A stretch of 64,000 nt of DNA, from assembly GCF_000429645.1 (NCBI RefSeq), contig NZ_AUCG01000002.1, positions 62,001 to 126,000 of the forward strand. Reading direction: 5' to 3'. Numbering within the stretch: position 1 is the first letter of the stretch; each line of letters opens with the position of its first letter. Of this stretch, positions 51,330-62,250 are shown piece after piece. Made by a program: the position numbers and the translations under genes. Under the pieces are notes generated by a model that saw only the letters and a program-made list of their open reading frames with translations, searched no databases and was not told the origin of the DNA. This DNA comes from Niveispirillum irakense DSM 11586. Lineage in GTDB: Bacteria; Pseudomonadota; Alphaproteobacteria; Azospirillales; Azospirillaceae.

Positions 51330-51539
51330 CTAAAACCGGCCAGGGCGGCGGCGTTTCAGCGCCGCCCGCACGGCGCGTTTCTGGTCTGCCGTCATGGTCC
51401 CCCAGCCGGTGATCTCCGCCAGGGTGCGCAGGCAGCCGGTGCAGTAACGGCCGGTCCGGTCCAGGCCGCATTTGCGCACGCACGGGCTTGGCACATAATC
51501 ATCCGGGTCGGGCCCATCCCGATCATTTACCTCGCTCAC
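51330..51539 (-). CDS. DUF1289 small cysteine protein
   Basis: 69 residues from GTG 51539, which overlaps the stop of the flavoprotein gene by four bases (GTGA). The four-cysteine motif SPCVRKCGLDRTGRYCTGC, followed by LRTLAEITGWGTM, is the DUF1289 hallmark and probably binds a metal or Fe-S cluster. The function is unknown. It is co-transcribed with the renalase-like flavoprotein. Confidence 0.85.
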   Translation of the reverse strand: MSEVNDRDGPDPDDYVPSPCVRKCGLDRTGRYCTGCLRTLAEITGWGTMTADQKRAVRAALKRRRPGRF

Positions 51540-52549
51540 GCTGCCCCCATGGCGCCGGCCAGCCGGTGGCCGCTGATGAAGGCGGCCTCGGCCCGGGTTG
51601 CAAGGCACCAGTCGCCGCACAGCCCCACCCCGTTGGGCGCATCCCAGATAAAGCCGGTTTCCAGCGGTGCCAGCGGCAGCGCTTCCGGCCAGAAATGCAG
51701 GCGGGCTGCCGTGGCTGGAGCCTCCATGCCGGTCAGGGCGGTGAAGGCCGCCCGCAGCCTTTCCATCACCAGGGCGGGATCATCCTGCCGGTGCCGTATT
51801 GACCAGTCGGCAGCCGTGTGGGCAACCCAGCCACCGGGTGTGCGGCCCGGCTTGCTGCCATCATGGGCGATCCAGGAAAAAGGCCGGTCCTCGCCCCCGG
51901 CGCCAGCGATGAAGGCGGCGTCCCAGCCGGGCTTCCGCCCCTCCGGCAGGGTCAGCAGCAGGGCCCAGCAGGGGGCCATGGTGACAGACCCCACCCGGCT
52001 TGCCAGATCGGGCAGCCGGTCCCGCAGCAAGGATGCTGCGGCGTGCGGCGGCATGGCCAGCACCAGCCGGTTATAGGGTCCGGCCACGGTGCCATCCGTC
52101 AGCCGCAGCATCCAGGCGCCGGCCTCTCCCCCGATGGCGCTCACCCCTGTTTCATAATGCGGGCGGACGGTCAGCGGCAGCGCCGCTGCCAACCCGCCCG
52201 CCAGCCCCGCCATGGACGGCATGCCGACAAACCGCTCCACCGGATGCGGCTGGGCGGAACCATCGGTTTCCAGCCGGACGATATGGGCGTTCCAGCGCGC
52301 GGCCCGGCCCCGGTCCAGCAGGCCTGCCATGACCATACGCAGGGCAGGGTCACGGACGGTGACGAACTGCCCGCCATGGTCGAACTGCCGGCCGGTTTCC
52401 GTGATCTCCAGCGTCGCCAGCCGACCGCCGGGACCGGCCTCCGCTTCAAGCAAATCAACGGAAAGTCCGGACCGCCCCAGCCGGGCAGCAGCCCCCAGGC
52501 CAGCGAGGCCGGCACCGATAATGGCGGTATTGGCGGCGAAATCCGGCAT
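51536..52549 (-). CDS. Renalase-like FAD-dependent oxidoreductase
   Basis: 337 residues. The N-terminal FAD fold is TAIIGAGLAGLGAAARL, followed by GPGGRLATLE and the FDHGGQFVTVRDP segment typical of the renalase and NAD(P)H-amine-oxidase-like branch. The C-terminal FAD motif is GVGLCGDWCLATRAEAAFISG. Bacterial renalases oxidise isomeric forms of NAD(P)H; that activity is possible but not proven here. It overlaps the DUF1289 gene downstream. Confidence 0.85.
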   Translation of the reverse strand: MPDFAANTAIIGAGLAGLGAAARLGRSGLSVDLLEAEAGPGGRLATLEITETGRQFDHGGQFVTVRDPALRMVMAGLLDRGRAARWNAHIVRLETDGSAQPHPVERFVGMPSMAGLAGGLAAALPLTVRPHYETGVSAIGGEAGAWMLRLTDGTVAGPYNRLVLAMPPHAAASLLRDRLPDLASRVGSVTMAPCWALLLTLPEGRKPGWDAAFIAGAGGEDRPFSWIAHDGSKPGRTPGGWVAHTAADWSIRHRQDDPALVMERLRAAFTALTGMEAPATAARLHFWPEALPLAPLETGFIWDAPNGVGLCGDWCLATRAEAAFISGHRLAGAMGAA

Positions 52550-52719
52550 GGCTGCCTTCCTGTCGGATAGCGGGGACTAGACGAAAGAACATGGGGTGAA
52601 ATGGATGTCATTAACGACTTGCCAAGGGAATGACTCTTATCGTGCCCGCACGACATGCTGGTGCATGGTTTTTTCAATTTCTTTAACCCCCTCGGGATCA
52701 GCCATTGACGGACAGGACC

Positions 52720-54222
<1,503 letters not shown>

Positions 54223-54314
54223 AGCGATCCCGTGATCGGGCGCCACGCCGATTGACCCGGCCGCCTGCCCGCCGCACAGTGCGGAAGGGTTAACCGGATC
54301 GGGATGAAGCCGGG

Positions 54315-56699
54315 GTGAAGGAAAAGGAACTGCGCATCGCCCTGGTCTGCTATGGCGGCGTCAGCCTCGCCGTCTATATGCACGGGGTGACCAAGGAATT
54401 ATGGAAGCTGGTCCGGGCCAGCCACGCCCTGCACGCGCCCCCCCATGGCCCCGCCCCTGTGCTGGAAGATACCGAGCAGGTTTATCATGCCCTGCTGTCC
54501 GACCTTCTGCCCGACCTGTCGTTGCGGGTGCTGATCGATGTGGCGGCGGGCGCCAGTGCCGGGGGCATCAATGCCGTGCTGCTGGCCCGCGCCCTGGCCC
54601 ATGATCTGGACCTGGAACCTTTGACCCGGCTCTGGCTGGAAAATGCCGATGTCACCCGGCTGCTGACCCCTGGCCACCGCGCTGGCAAGTACAGCAAATG
54701 GTTCATGCGCCCACTGCTCTGGCTCTGGTTCCGGCGCTATACTGATCTGGCGCCTGATCAGGAGACGCGGGACAAGCTGTCACTCTTCACCCGGTCGCGT
54801 TGGTTCTCCCCGCCTTTTGATGGCGACCGGCTGATGGGTTTCCTGCTGGATGCGGCCTATGCGATGGGTGACAGCAATACCCGCCCGGAAGCCAGCCTGA
54901 TGCCGCGCGGCCTGCCTTTGTCACTGCATGTCACGGCGACGGATTTCCATGGCTATACCACCCGTATCCCCGCCCATGACCCGCCGGAGGTGACGGAGCG
55001 GGAACATCGCCATCGTTTCAGCTTCCATTATCGCCGCCGGGGCGAAGGGGTGGTGGAAAGCGATTTCCGCGATGGCGATGTGCCGGGGTTGGCCTTTGCC
55101 GCGCGGGCCTCTGCCTCCTTTCCCGGTGCCTTTCCACCGGCCCAGTTGCGCCAGATCGACCGGTTGCTGAACGAGCGCGGGCAAAGCTGGGACGGACGCG
55201 CCCATTTTTTCGAGCGTAATTTTGCGGAATATCGCCGCCATGGCGCCGATCCGGAGCAGGCCAGCTTCATTGATGGATCGGTGCTGAACAACAAACCCTT
55301 CGCCGCTGCCATCGCCGCCATTGCCGGGCGCCCCGCCTATCGCGAGGTGGATCGCCGTGTCCTTTACATCGACCCCAAGCCCGCCCCGCATAACCGGCCG
55401 GGCACACGTGAAGCGCCGGGCTTTTTCCGCACCATCCGGGGGGCCTTGTCCGATATCCCCCGCAACGAGCCGGTGCGCGATGAGTTACTGACCCTGGCTG
55501 CCCGCAACGACCGTATCCGCCGCCTGCGCGGCATGCTGGAAGCCGCCCGCCCGCGCGTGACCGATCAGGTCGCGCAGGTGGTGGGAGGGGATCTGCCGCC
55601 GGCCCCCAGCATCGAACAGATCCGGCATTGGCGGGACGCGGCCAGCGTGCGCGCGGCGGCACAGGCCGGCTTCGCCTATGAAGGCTATCTGCGTCTGAAG
55701 ATCGAGAACACGCTGGAAGGGCTGGCCCGGCTGCTGGCCCCCTGCCTCGGCCGGTCCGATCAGGTAGCCCAGGCGACCATGCTGGAAGCGCTGCAGGGCT
55801 GGGCGCGGCAACGCGGCGTGCTGCCTGATCGGATCGACCTGCCGCCCGGCGGGGAGGGTGAAACGGGACCGGCGGCGCCGGCCTGGGTGCAGTTCCTGCG
55901 GGATTTCGACATTGCTTTCCGGGATCGCCGCCTGCGTTTCCTGATCCGGGAACTGAACGCGATCTATCCCCTGGCCGGGCAGGGGGAACATGCCGATACC
56001 AAACCCGCCGACCTGGATGAGATGAAGCTGGGGCTTTACAACGCGCTGGAGCGGCTGCCCCGCGTGGCGGATGGGCTGGACATGTTCAATGCCGGCCAGC
56101 GCAGCGCGCTGAACCGGCTGTTGCGCGGCAATGGCGGTAATGCCCCACCGGAACCGGCGGCCCTGGATCAAGCCTTGCCGCAGATTGCCGCCGCCTGGGG
56201 GCTGGAGGCGCAATCGGCGGAAGTGGATGAGATTTTCGCCCTGGTCGGGTTGAATTATCTGGGCCCGGCGGCGCGACGCCACATTTTTGAATCCTATCTG
56301 GGCTTTGCCTTCTGGGATGTGCTGACCTTTTCCACCAGCGGCTGGGGCGAGTTGGATGAGTTCTACGCCATCAAGGTGGACCGGATCGGCCCGCCCGATG
56401 CCCGCCTGCTGCGCCGGGCGGGCGCGCCGGTGGAGTTGCGCAGCGCCCGGATGAATGCGTTCGGCGGCTTTTTCAGCCGCAATGACCGGGTGCAGGATTA
56501 TGTGCTGGGCCGGCTGCATGCGGCGGAACGCTGCATCGACCTGCTGGTCGATGCCGGCGGTCTCACCCTGTCGGAAGCGCGCATCAATGCCCACAAGCTG
56601 CGGGCCTTCCACGCTATTCTGCAGGCGGAAGAAGCACGCTTCGGCTGTGACCACCCGGCCATGCGGCAGATCCGGCAATGGGTGGAGGGGTGTGGTTAA
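54315..56699 (+). CDS. Patatin-like protein, long form (DUF3376-type)
   Basis: 794 residues from GTG 54315; an ATG at 54303 is closed by a stop. The glycine-rich oxyanion segment is CYGGVSLAVYMHGV (12-25), the nucleophile elbow GASAGG has Ser81, and the catalytic Asp320 is in FIDGSVLNN. These make an intact Ser-Asp dyad for phospholipid or lipid ester hydrolysis. The C-terminal 400 residues are helical and match no domain that I recognise beyond the long patatin-related family. No signal peptide or clear membrane helix is present. Its end overlaps the trhO end by four bases, convergent. A second patatin-like gene lies 2.75 kb on. Confidence 0.88.
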   Translation: MKEKELRIALVCYGGVSLAVYMHGVTKELWKLVRASHALHAPPHGPAPVLEDTEQVYHALLSDLLPDLSLRVLIDVAAGASAGGINAVLLARALAHDLDLEPLTRLWLENADVTRLLTPGHRAGKYSKWFMRPLLWLWFRRYTDLAPDQETRDKLSLFTRSRWFSPPFDGDRLMGFLLDAAYAMGDSNTRPEASLMPRGLPLSLHVTATDFHGYTTRIPAHDPPEVTEREHRHRFSFHYRRRGEGVVESDFRDGDVPGLAFAARASASFPGAFPPAQLRQIDRLLNERGQSWDGRAHFFERNFAEYRRHGADPEQASFIDGSVLNNKPFAAAIAAIAGRPAYREVDRRVLYIDPKPAPHNRPGTREAPGFFRTIRGALSDIPRNEPVRDELLTLAARNDRIRRLRGMLEAARPRVTDQVAQVVGGDLPPAPSIEQIRHWRDAASVRAAAQAGFAYEGYLRLKIENTLEGLARLLAPCLGRSDQVAQATMLEALQGWARQRGVLPDRIDLPPGGEGETGPAAPAWVQFLRDFDIAFRDRRLRFLIRELNAIYPLAGQGEHADTKPADLDEMKLGLYNALERLPRVADGLDMFNAGQRSALNRLLRGNGGNAPPEPAALDQALPQIAAAWGLEAQSAEVDEIFALVGLNYLGPAARRHIFESYLGFAFWDVLTFSTSGWGELDEFYAIKVDRIGPPDARLLRRAGAPVELRSARMNAFGGFFSRNDRVQDYVLGRLHAAERCIDLLVDAGGLTLSEARINAHKLRAFHAILQAEEARFGCDHPAMRQIRQWVEGCG

Positions 56700-57616
56700 C
56701 CCCGCGGCCCCAGATGATGGGCGCCGCGTTTGGCAGCAAGGTCGATCTGGCGTTGGCGTTCGCGCAGGGCGCGGCGTCTCGGTTCATCCGCACGGTCGAT
56801 GCAGTGATGGCAGCTTACGCCACGCTCATAACCATCAAGGGCGCGGTCTTCCGCTGTCAGCGGGGCGCCACAGCCCAGGCAGCGGTCAATATCATCCACC
56901 GGCTGCAGGCCATGGGTCAGGGCCACCCGCTCGTCAAAGACGAAGCAGCCCCCTTCCCATAGACTATCTTCCGGCCCGATCCGTTCCAGATAGTTCAGGA
57001 TGCCGCCCTTCAGGTGGTAAACCTCGCCAAACCCCTCGGCCAGCATGAAGGCGGTGGCCTTCTCGCAGCGGATGCCGCCGGTGCAGAACATGGCCACCCG
57101 GCGATGCTTGGCCGGGTCCAGCTCCCGGCGCACATAGGCGGGGAATTCGCCAAAGCTGGTGGTGCCGGGATCAACCGCGCCCTGGAAGCTGCCCAGCTTC
57201 ACCTCAAACGAATTGCGGGTGTCGATCACCAGCGTTTGCGGATCGCGGATCAGATCGTTCCACTCCTCCGGCTCCACATAGGTGCCCACCTGGATTGTGG
57301 GGTCGGCGGAAGGCTCGTTGATGGTGACGATTTCCGGCTTCACCCGCACCTTCAGCCGCAGGAAGGGCATGGAAGGCGCTTCTGACCAGCGCGGTTCAAT
57401 CGTGCCGATGCCGGTCAGCCGTCCCAGTTCCGCCACCACATGATGCATGGCGTCATGTTCGGCAGCGACCGTGCCGTTGATCCCTTCACGGGCCAGCAGC
57501 AGCGTGCCCTTCACGCCATGGGCGGCGCAGAGATCATGGATCGGCTGGCGCAGCGCATCCGGATCGGGCAGCGGGTGGAAGCGGTACAGGGCGGCGACGG
57601 CGACGGCGATGGACAT
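56696..57616 (-). CDS. trhO: tRNA uridine(34) hydroxylase TrhO (rhodanese-like)
   Basis: 306 residues. The N-terminal acylphosphatase-like domain has GTLLLAREGINGTVA. The rhodanese domain has VIDTRNSFEVKLGSFQGA and the active loop MFCTGGIRCEKATAFM with the catalytic Cys. The C-terminal zinc-like region has RCLGCGAPL and SCHHCIDR. It forms 5-hydroxyuridine at wobble position 34 using prephenate-independent oxygen chemistry. It lies 51 bases after lysK on the same strand, giving a two-gene tRNA unit. Confidence 0.95.
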   Translation of the reverse strand: MSIAVAVAALYRFHPLPDPDALRQPIHDLCAAHGVKGTLLLAREGINGTVAAEHDAMHHVVAELGRLTGIGTIEPRWSEAPSMPFLRLKVRVKPEIVTINEPSADPTIQVGTYVEPEEWNDLIRDPQTLVIDTRNSFEVKLGSFQGAVDPGTTSFGEFPAYVRRELDPAKHRRVAMFCTGGIRCEKATAFMLAEGFGEVYHLKGGILNYLERIGPEDSLWEGGCFVFDERVALTHGLQPVDDIDRCLGCGAPLTAEDRALDGYERGVSCHHCIDRADEPRRRALRERQRQIDLAAKRGAHHLGPRG

Positions 57617-57667
57617 GGGATAAACCGGGGCAAGATGGCGGGAGCCTTCCGACCCCCGCCGGTATTG

Positions 57668-59254
57668 TTACGCCAGCGTCTTGTCGATCAGGGCGACGGT
57701 TTCCTTCACGCCATACAGCGCGATGAAACTGCCCATGCGGGGACCGGTGGTCTGGCCCAGCAGCACTTCGTACAAGGCCTGGAACCAGGCGCGCAGCTCG
57801 GTAAAGCCGTGCTTCTTGCCCACCTCGAACACCTGATTTTGCAACTGGTCCGCCGGGGTATCGGTGGCCAGGGCGTCCAGCACCGTGCGCAGCTCGGCAA
57901 TCGCCGCCCGCTCCTGTTCGGAAGGCGCGCGGTACTGTTTCGTCGGCTTCACGAAATCCTGGTAATAGGTGACGGCATAGCCGACCAGCTTATCCAGGAA
58001 CGGTGCGGTCTCCGGGCTGGCACCCGGCGCATAGCGACGGATGAAGCCCCACATGACGTCGGCGCTTTCGGCATTCGCCGCGCCGGCCAGGTTCAGCAGC
58101 AGGCCGAAGCTCAGACCCGCGGTGCCCTTCACATCATTCGGCACCACGCCGTTATGGATGTGATGGACAGGGGTTTCCAGCTTCTGCGCCGGTTCCAGGG
58201 CGTCGAACTTGTCGATGAAGGTCAGGTAATCATCCACGGCGCGCGGGATGACATCGAAATAGAGCTTCTTGGCCGCGCGCGGCTTGTTGAACATATAGAG
58301 CGCCAGGCTTTCCGGCGGGGCATAGCGCAGCCATTCTTCCATCGTCAGGCCATTGCCCTTCGACTTGGAAATCTTCTGGCCCTTCTCGTCCAGGAACAGC
58401 TCGTAATTGAAGCCTTCCGGCGGGGTGCCGCCCAGGATCTTCACGATCTTGCCGGCCAGTTCCACCGACGGGATCAGGTCCTTGCCGGCCATTTCATAAT
58501 CGACACCCAGCGCGAACCAGCGCATGGCCCAGTCCGGCTTCCATTGCAGCTTCACATGGCCGCCGGTGACCGGCACCTCGACCTTCTTGCCGTCCTCATC
58601 TTCAAACACGATGGTGCCGGCATCGGCATTGCGCTCCAGCAGCGGCACCTGCAACACCCGGCCCGTGGAGGGGCTGACGGGCAGGAAGGGGCTGTAGGTT
58701 GCCTGCCGTTCCGCGCCCAGCGTGGGCAGCATCACGGCCATCACCTCATCATAGTGGCGCAGCACGGACAGCAGGGCATGGTCGAACCGGCCGGACGAAT
58801 ACCAGTCGGTGGCCGACTGGAATTCATATTCAAAGCCGAACCGGTCCAGGAAGTCCCGCAGCATGGCGTTGTTATGGTGGCCAAAGCTCTCATGTGTGCC
58901 GAACGGGTCCGGCACCTTGGTCAGCGGCTTGCCCAGATGCTGGGCCAGCAGGTCGCGGTTGGGCACATTGTCCGGCACCTTGCGCAAGCCATCCATATCG
59001 TCGGAAAAGGCGAACAGGCGGGTGGGCACGCCAGGGGCCATGCGTTCAAACGCGCGGCGTACCATGGTGGTCCGCGCCACCTCGCCAAAGGTGCCGATAT
59101 GCGGCAGGCCCGATGGGCCATAGCCGGTCTCGAACAGGACATAGCCTTTGGACGGGGCTTTGCCGCCAAGGCGCGCGACCAGTTTGCGTGCCTCCTCAAA
59201 CGGCCAAGCCTTCGCCGCAAACGCCAGTTCCTGTTCGTTCATCGTCATCACCAT
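57668..59254 (-). CDS. lysK: Class I lysyl-tRNA synthetase
   Basis: 528 residues from ATG 59254; ATG 59242 ([15 protein letters not shown]) is equally possible. The HIGH motif is [17 protein letters not shown], and the KMSKS loop is [18 protein letters not shown]. It is the archaeal-type class I enzyme, unrelated to the class II LysS of most bacteria. It is common in alphaproteobacteria, so it supports the taxonomic placement. It charges tRNA-Lys. It is co-oriented with trhO. Confidence 0.96.
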   Translation of the reverse strand: MVMTMNEQELAFAAKAWPFEEARKLVARLGGKAPSKGYVLFETGYGPSGLPHIGTFGEVARTTMVRRAFERMAPGVPTRLFAFSDDMDGLRKVPDNVPNRDLLAQHLGKPLTKVPDPFGTHESFGHHNNAMLRDFLDRFGFEYEFQSATDWYSSGRFDHALLSVLRHYDEVMAVMLPTLGAERQATYSPFLPVSPSTGRVLQVPLLERNADAGTIVFEDEDGKKVEVPVTGGHVKLQWKPDWAMRWFALGVDYEMAGKDLIPSVELAGKIVKILGGTPPEGFNYELFLDEKGQKISKSKGNGLTMEEWLRYAPPESLALYMFNKPRAAKKLYFDVIPRAVDDYLTFIDKFDALEPAQKLETPVHHIHNGVVPNDVKGTAGLSFGLLLNLAGAANAESADVMWGFIRRYAPGASPETAPFLDKLVGYAVTYYQDFVKPTKQYRAPSEQERAAIAELRTVLDALATDTPADQLQNQVFEVGKKHGFTELRAWFQALYEVLLGQTTGPRMGSFIALYGVKETVALIDKTLA

Positions 59255-59452
59255 GACAAAAGGGGAAATTGCGCCGGCACCCTAGGGCGATGGCCGCTGC
59301 CGGTCAATCACCGCCCCCGCCGGGGCGGGCATGCTTTCTTTGGGATCATTGGCCTGTGCGGCAACTATCGGGAATAGAAAACAGGTTGTACTTATTCCCG
59401 TATTTCAGACAGGATCGGACCATGCCGATGGCAAGCTGAAGGGGGCAAGGCG

Positions 59453-61264
59453 ATGAGCGGTCTGGTCGTGAAGGCGGCAGCCGATGGCACCTACCCGATA
59501 GCGGAATTGTCCCCGCCCGTGCGCCCGCCGCCGGTGCTGCCGGGAGAGCCGTTTGAGCTGGGGCTGACCAGTGCCGGCGCCATTTCCGCCGGGGCCTATA
59601 TTGCCGGGGTGATGGACCTGCTGGTCCAGGCGCTGGATGTGTGGCACGCGGCCAAGGATGATCCCGCCCTGGCAGGATTGGTGCCCGACCATAAGGTTTT
59701 GCTGCGGGTCATTACCGGTGCCTCGGCGGGCGCGATGAATGCGGCCTTGCTGGCTGTGCTGCGCGACCGGCGCTTCACCCACCATGCCACGGACCCCAAT
59801 AATGGCGGCGCCGGATCGCTGGACGCGGCCACCGGCAACCCGATCTTCGACACCTGGGTCAACCGGATCGGCATCGACAAGCTGCTGGCGGACAAGGATC
59901 TGGCAGATAACAAGGCACCTTTGTCGCTGCTGGATGGCACGGCGCTGGATGTCATTGCCGGGCAGGCCCTGTCCGATGCCTGCGCCCTGCCGGTCATCCA
60001 GCGGTCCTGGCTGGCCGACCCGCTGCGGGTGATCCTGACCCAGTCCAACAGCCGGGGCGTGCCCTATTTCGTCCCCTTTGCCGGCAGTGATGCCGGGCAA
60101 GGCATGATGATGCATGCCGATCAGGCCCGCTTTGCCATCGGCGTGCCCGGCGGCCAGCCGGGCCAAGCCCCCTTCCCGGATGAATTGTCGCTGCTGGGGC
60201 CGCCGGCCCCGGCGACGGAATGGGCGCGGCTGACAGCGGCGGCCGTGGCCAGCGGTGCCTTTCCCGTCGGCCTGCCACCCCGGCAGATGGAATCCCGCCC
60301 TGCCGATTATGCCTACAAGGTCTATTTCGCGGGGGAGGATGGAAAACCCGTGGTGGCATCGCCCAAGGGGCCGGACTGGCCCCTGCCATCGGACCCGGCC
60401 TATCGCCAGCCCCAGCCCTATATCGCCATTGATGGCGGGGTGATCGACAATGACCCGTTCGGCGTGGCGCGCGACATCCTGGCCGGGGGCTGTGGTCGCA
60501 ACCCGCGATCGGGGACGGAGGCGACGCGCAGCGTGCTGATGGTCGATCCGTTCCCCGCCGTGCCGGATTATGGCCCCGCCACCCTGGCGGAGATGAGCCT
60601 GCCCAACACCCTCACCAACCTGTTGAGTGTGACCAAGGGGCAGGCCCGCTTCCGGCCCAAGGATCTGATCCTGGCGAATGAGGAGGATGTGTTCAGCCGT
60701 TTCATCGTGGTGCCGAAGAAGGCGCAGCCGGTGAACGGTAAATACAGCCTGGCCTGCGGCTTCCTGGGCGGGTTCGGCGGCTTCATCTCCCGCCGCCAGC
60801 GGGTGCATGATTTCATGCTGGGCCGGCGCAATGCGCAGAAGCTGCTGATGGACCATATGGTGCTGCCGGCGGACAACCCGCTGTTCGATGGCTGGCGGGA
60901 CCAGCCTTTTGCCGCCACTTATTACGCGCGGGAGGTCGATGGCAGCATCGCCCGCGATGACCGGGGCCAGCCTTTCCTGCCCATCATCCCGCTGCTGCGC
61001 GATGGCGGCGGCATCACCCTGCCGCCCGCCTGCAAAATCGCCGAACAGGTGGAACAGGCCTGGCCGACCGGCGCCGTCAATCCCGCCGCTGTCGCCGATC
61101 AGGTGGTGGATCGGACCAAGGCGCTGGCAAAATACTATACCGGTCGGCTGGGTCTGGTGGCCCGCCTGTCGGCACGCGCGGCCCTGTCGCTCTGGGGTTA
61201 TGGGGTGGTGCGGTCCAAGGTGCGGACCCTGCTGACCGCCGCCAAGCAGAAATGGAGTTTGTAG
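59453..61264 (+). CDS. Patatin-like phospholipase, second form
   Basis: 603 residues with GGGGCAAGG before the ATG. The oxyanion region is TSAGAISAGAYIAGV (39-53), the nucleophile elbow TGASAGAMNA has Ser91, and Asp327 is in AIDGGVIDNDPFG. The arrangement parallels the long patatin at 54315, but the proteins are otherwise dissimilar. No signal peptide is seen. The helical C-terminus ends in a hydrophobic-basic stretch (ARAALSLWGYGVVRSKVRTL). It is followed after 107 bases by a membrane-protein gene on the same strand, suggesting action at the membrane. Confidence 0.88.
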   Translation: MSGLVVKAAADGTYPIAELSPPVRPPPVLPGEPFELGLTSAGAISAGAYIAGVMDLLVQALDVWHAAKDDPALAGLVPDHKVLLRVITGASAGAMNAALLAVLRDRRFTHHATDPNNGGAGSLDAATGNPIFDTWVNRIGIDKLLADKDLADNKAPLSLLDGTALDVIAGQALSDACALPVIQRSWLADPLRVILTQSNSRGVPYFVPFAGSDAGQGMMMHADQARFAIGVPGGQPGQAPFPDELSLLGPPAPATEWARLTAAAVASGAFPVGLPPRQMESRPADYAYKVYFAGEDGKPVVASPKGPDWPLPSDPAYRQPQPYIAIDGGVIDNDPFGVARDILAGGCGRNPRSGTEATRSVLMVDPFPAVPDYGPATLAEMSLPNTLTNLLSVTKGQARFRPKDLILANEEDVFSRFIVVPKKAQPVNGKYSLACGFLGGFGGFISRRQRVHDFMLGRRNAQKLLMDHMVLPADNPLFDGWRDQPFAATYYAREVDGSIARDDRGQPFLPIIPLLRDGGGITLPPACKIAEQVEQAWPTGAVNPAAVADQVVDRTKALAKYYTGRLGLVARLSARAALSLWGYGVVRSKVRTLLTAAKQKWSL

Positions 61265-61371
61265 CGGCGGCATAGCCATTCCCGCTGCCGGACCCGCCGG
61301 CTTTTCCCTGGACAGGCGGCGCCGGCCTGTCCAGCCTTGGGGCCTGCCCGATCCCTGACCGGAAGGCCCTG

Positions 61372-62250
61372 ATGAACGATATGATGGCGAGTGCGCCCCC
61401 GAATCCCTGGCGACACCGGCTGTTGACCGGCGCCATCCTGCTGCTGCTGGCCCTGGTGGCGGCATTGGGCTGGGTGGACCGACTGGAAAAGGCGCTGCTG
61501 CCCCAGACCCTGGCGGCGCGGGGCGAGCAGGTGCTGGAGGAGAATTTCACCCGCGCCGCCGCTTTGTTCGCCACGGCACGGGCGGTGGATGCCGCCATCT
61601 CCGTCGCGCAATCCACGCAAGTGTCAGCCGGGGTCGGGCTTCAGGGCGGGGTGTCCCCCGGTCAGGCTTTGGACCCGATCAATGATCTGGTGGAACGGTT
61701 CGGCGCCGTGATGCTGACCGCCACGGTGGCGCTGGGCGGGGCGCAATTGCTGGTGCAGGCGGGTGACGGGTTCGGCCTCACGGTCCTGCTGCCGGCGGGG
61801 CTGGTCCTGGTGGTGCTGGCGCTCTGGGTGCCGGGCGGGGCAGGCCGGGCCGGGCGGCGGGCCGGGATGTTGCTGGTCTGGGCGGCGCTGCTGGCCAAGA
61901 TCGGCCTGCCGCTGACCGTGCTGGGCACGGAAATGGTGGCCGATGCCCTGGTCACCCCCCGGATTGAGGCGGCGGACGCGCGTCTGGCAGCGCTCAACCT
62001 GCCCAGCGTGCCAGAGGCGGGAGAGGGGGAGGGCTGGCTGGATCGGCTGCGGTCCTATGGCGATGCGGCGGCCCAGCTTTCCAAGGCGTTCGCAGTGGCT
62101 GGCGATCTGGCCGATATCGTGATCGACCTGACCATCGCCTATATCGTCAAGATTGTGGTGCTGCCGCTGCTGACCCTGTGGCTGGTGGCGCGGCTGGCTG
62201 ATCTGGCGCTATCGGCAACCCTGCCGCAGCGCTGGGTGGGGCGGGAATGA
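61372..62250 (+). CDS. Multi-pass membrane protein of unknown function
   Basis: 292 residues with GGAAGG five bases before the ATG. Five or so hydrophobic segments are visible: LLTGAILLLLALVAALGWV, AVMLTATVALGGAQLLV, LLPAGLVLVVLALWV, GMLLVWAALLAKIGLPLTVL and AYIVKIVVLPLLTLWLVARL. A helical soluble stretch lies after the first (RGEQVLEENFTRAAALFATA). It was not recognised as any family. It is probably co-transcribed with the patatin-like gene. Its last 104 bases overlap the convergent sterol-desaturase-family gene. Confidence 0.75.
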   Translation: MNDMMASAPPNPWRHRLLTGAILLLLALVAALGWVDRLEKALLPQTLAARGEQVLEENFTRAAALFATARAVDAAISVAQSTQVSAGVGLQGGVSPGQALDPINDLVERFGAVMLTATVALGGAQLLVQAGDGFGLTVLLPAGLVLVVLALWVPGGAGRAGRRAGMLLVWAALLAKIGLPLTVLGTEMVADALVTPRIEAADARLAALNLPSVPEAGEGEGWLDRLRSYGDAAAQLSKAFAVAGDLADIVIDLTIAYIVKIVVLPLLTLWLVARLADLALSATLPQRWVGRE

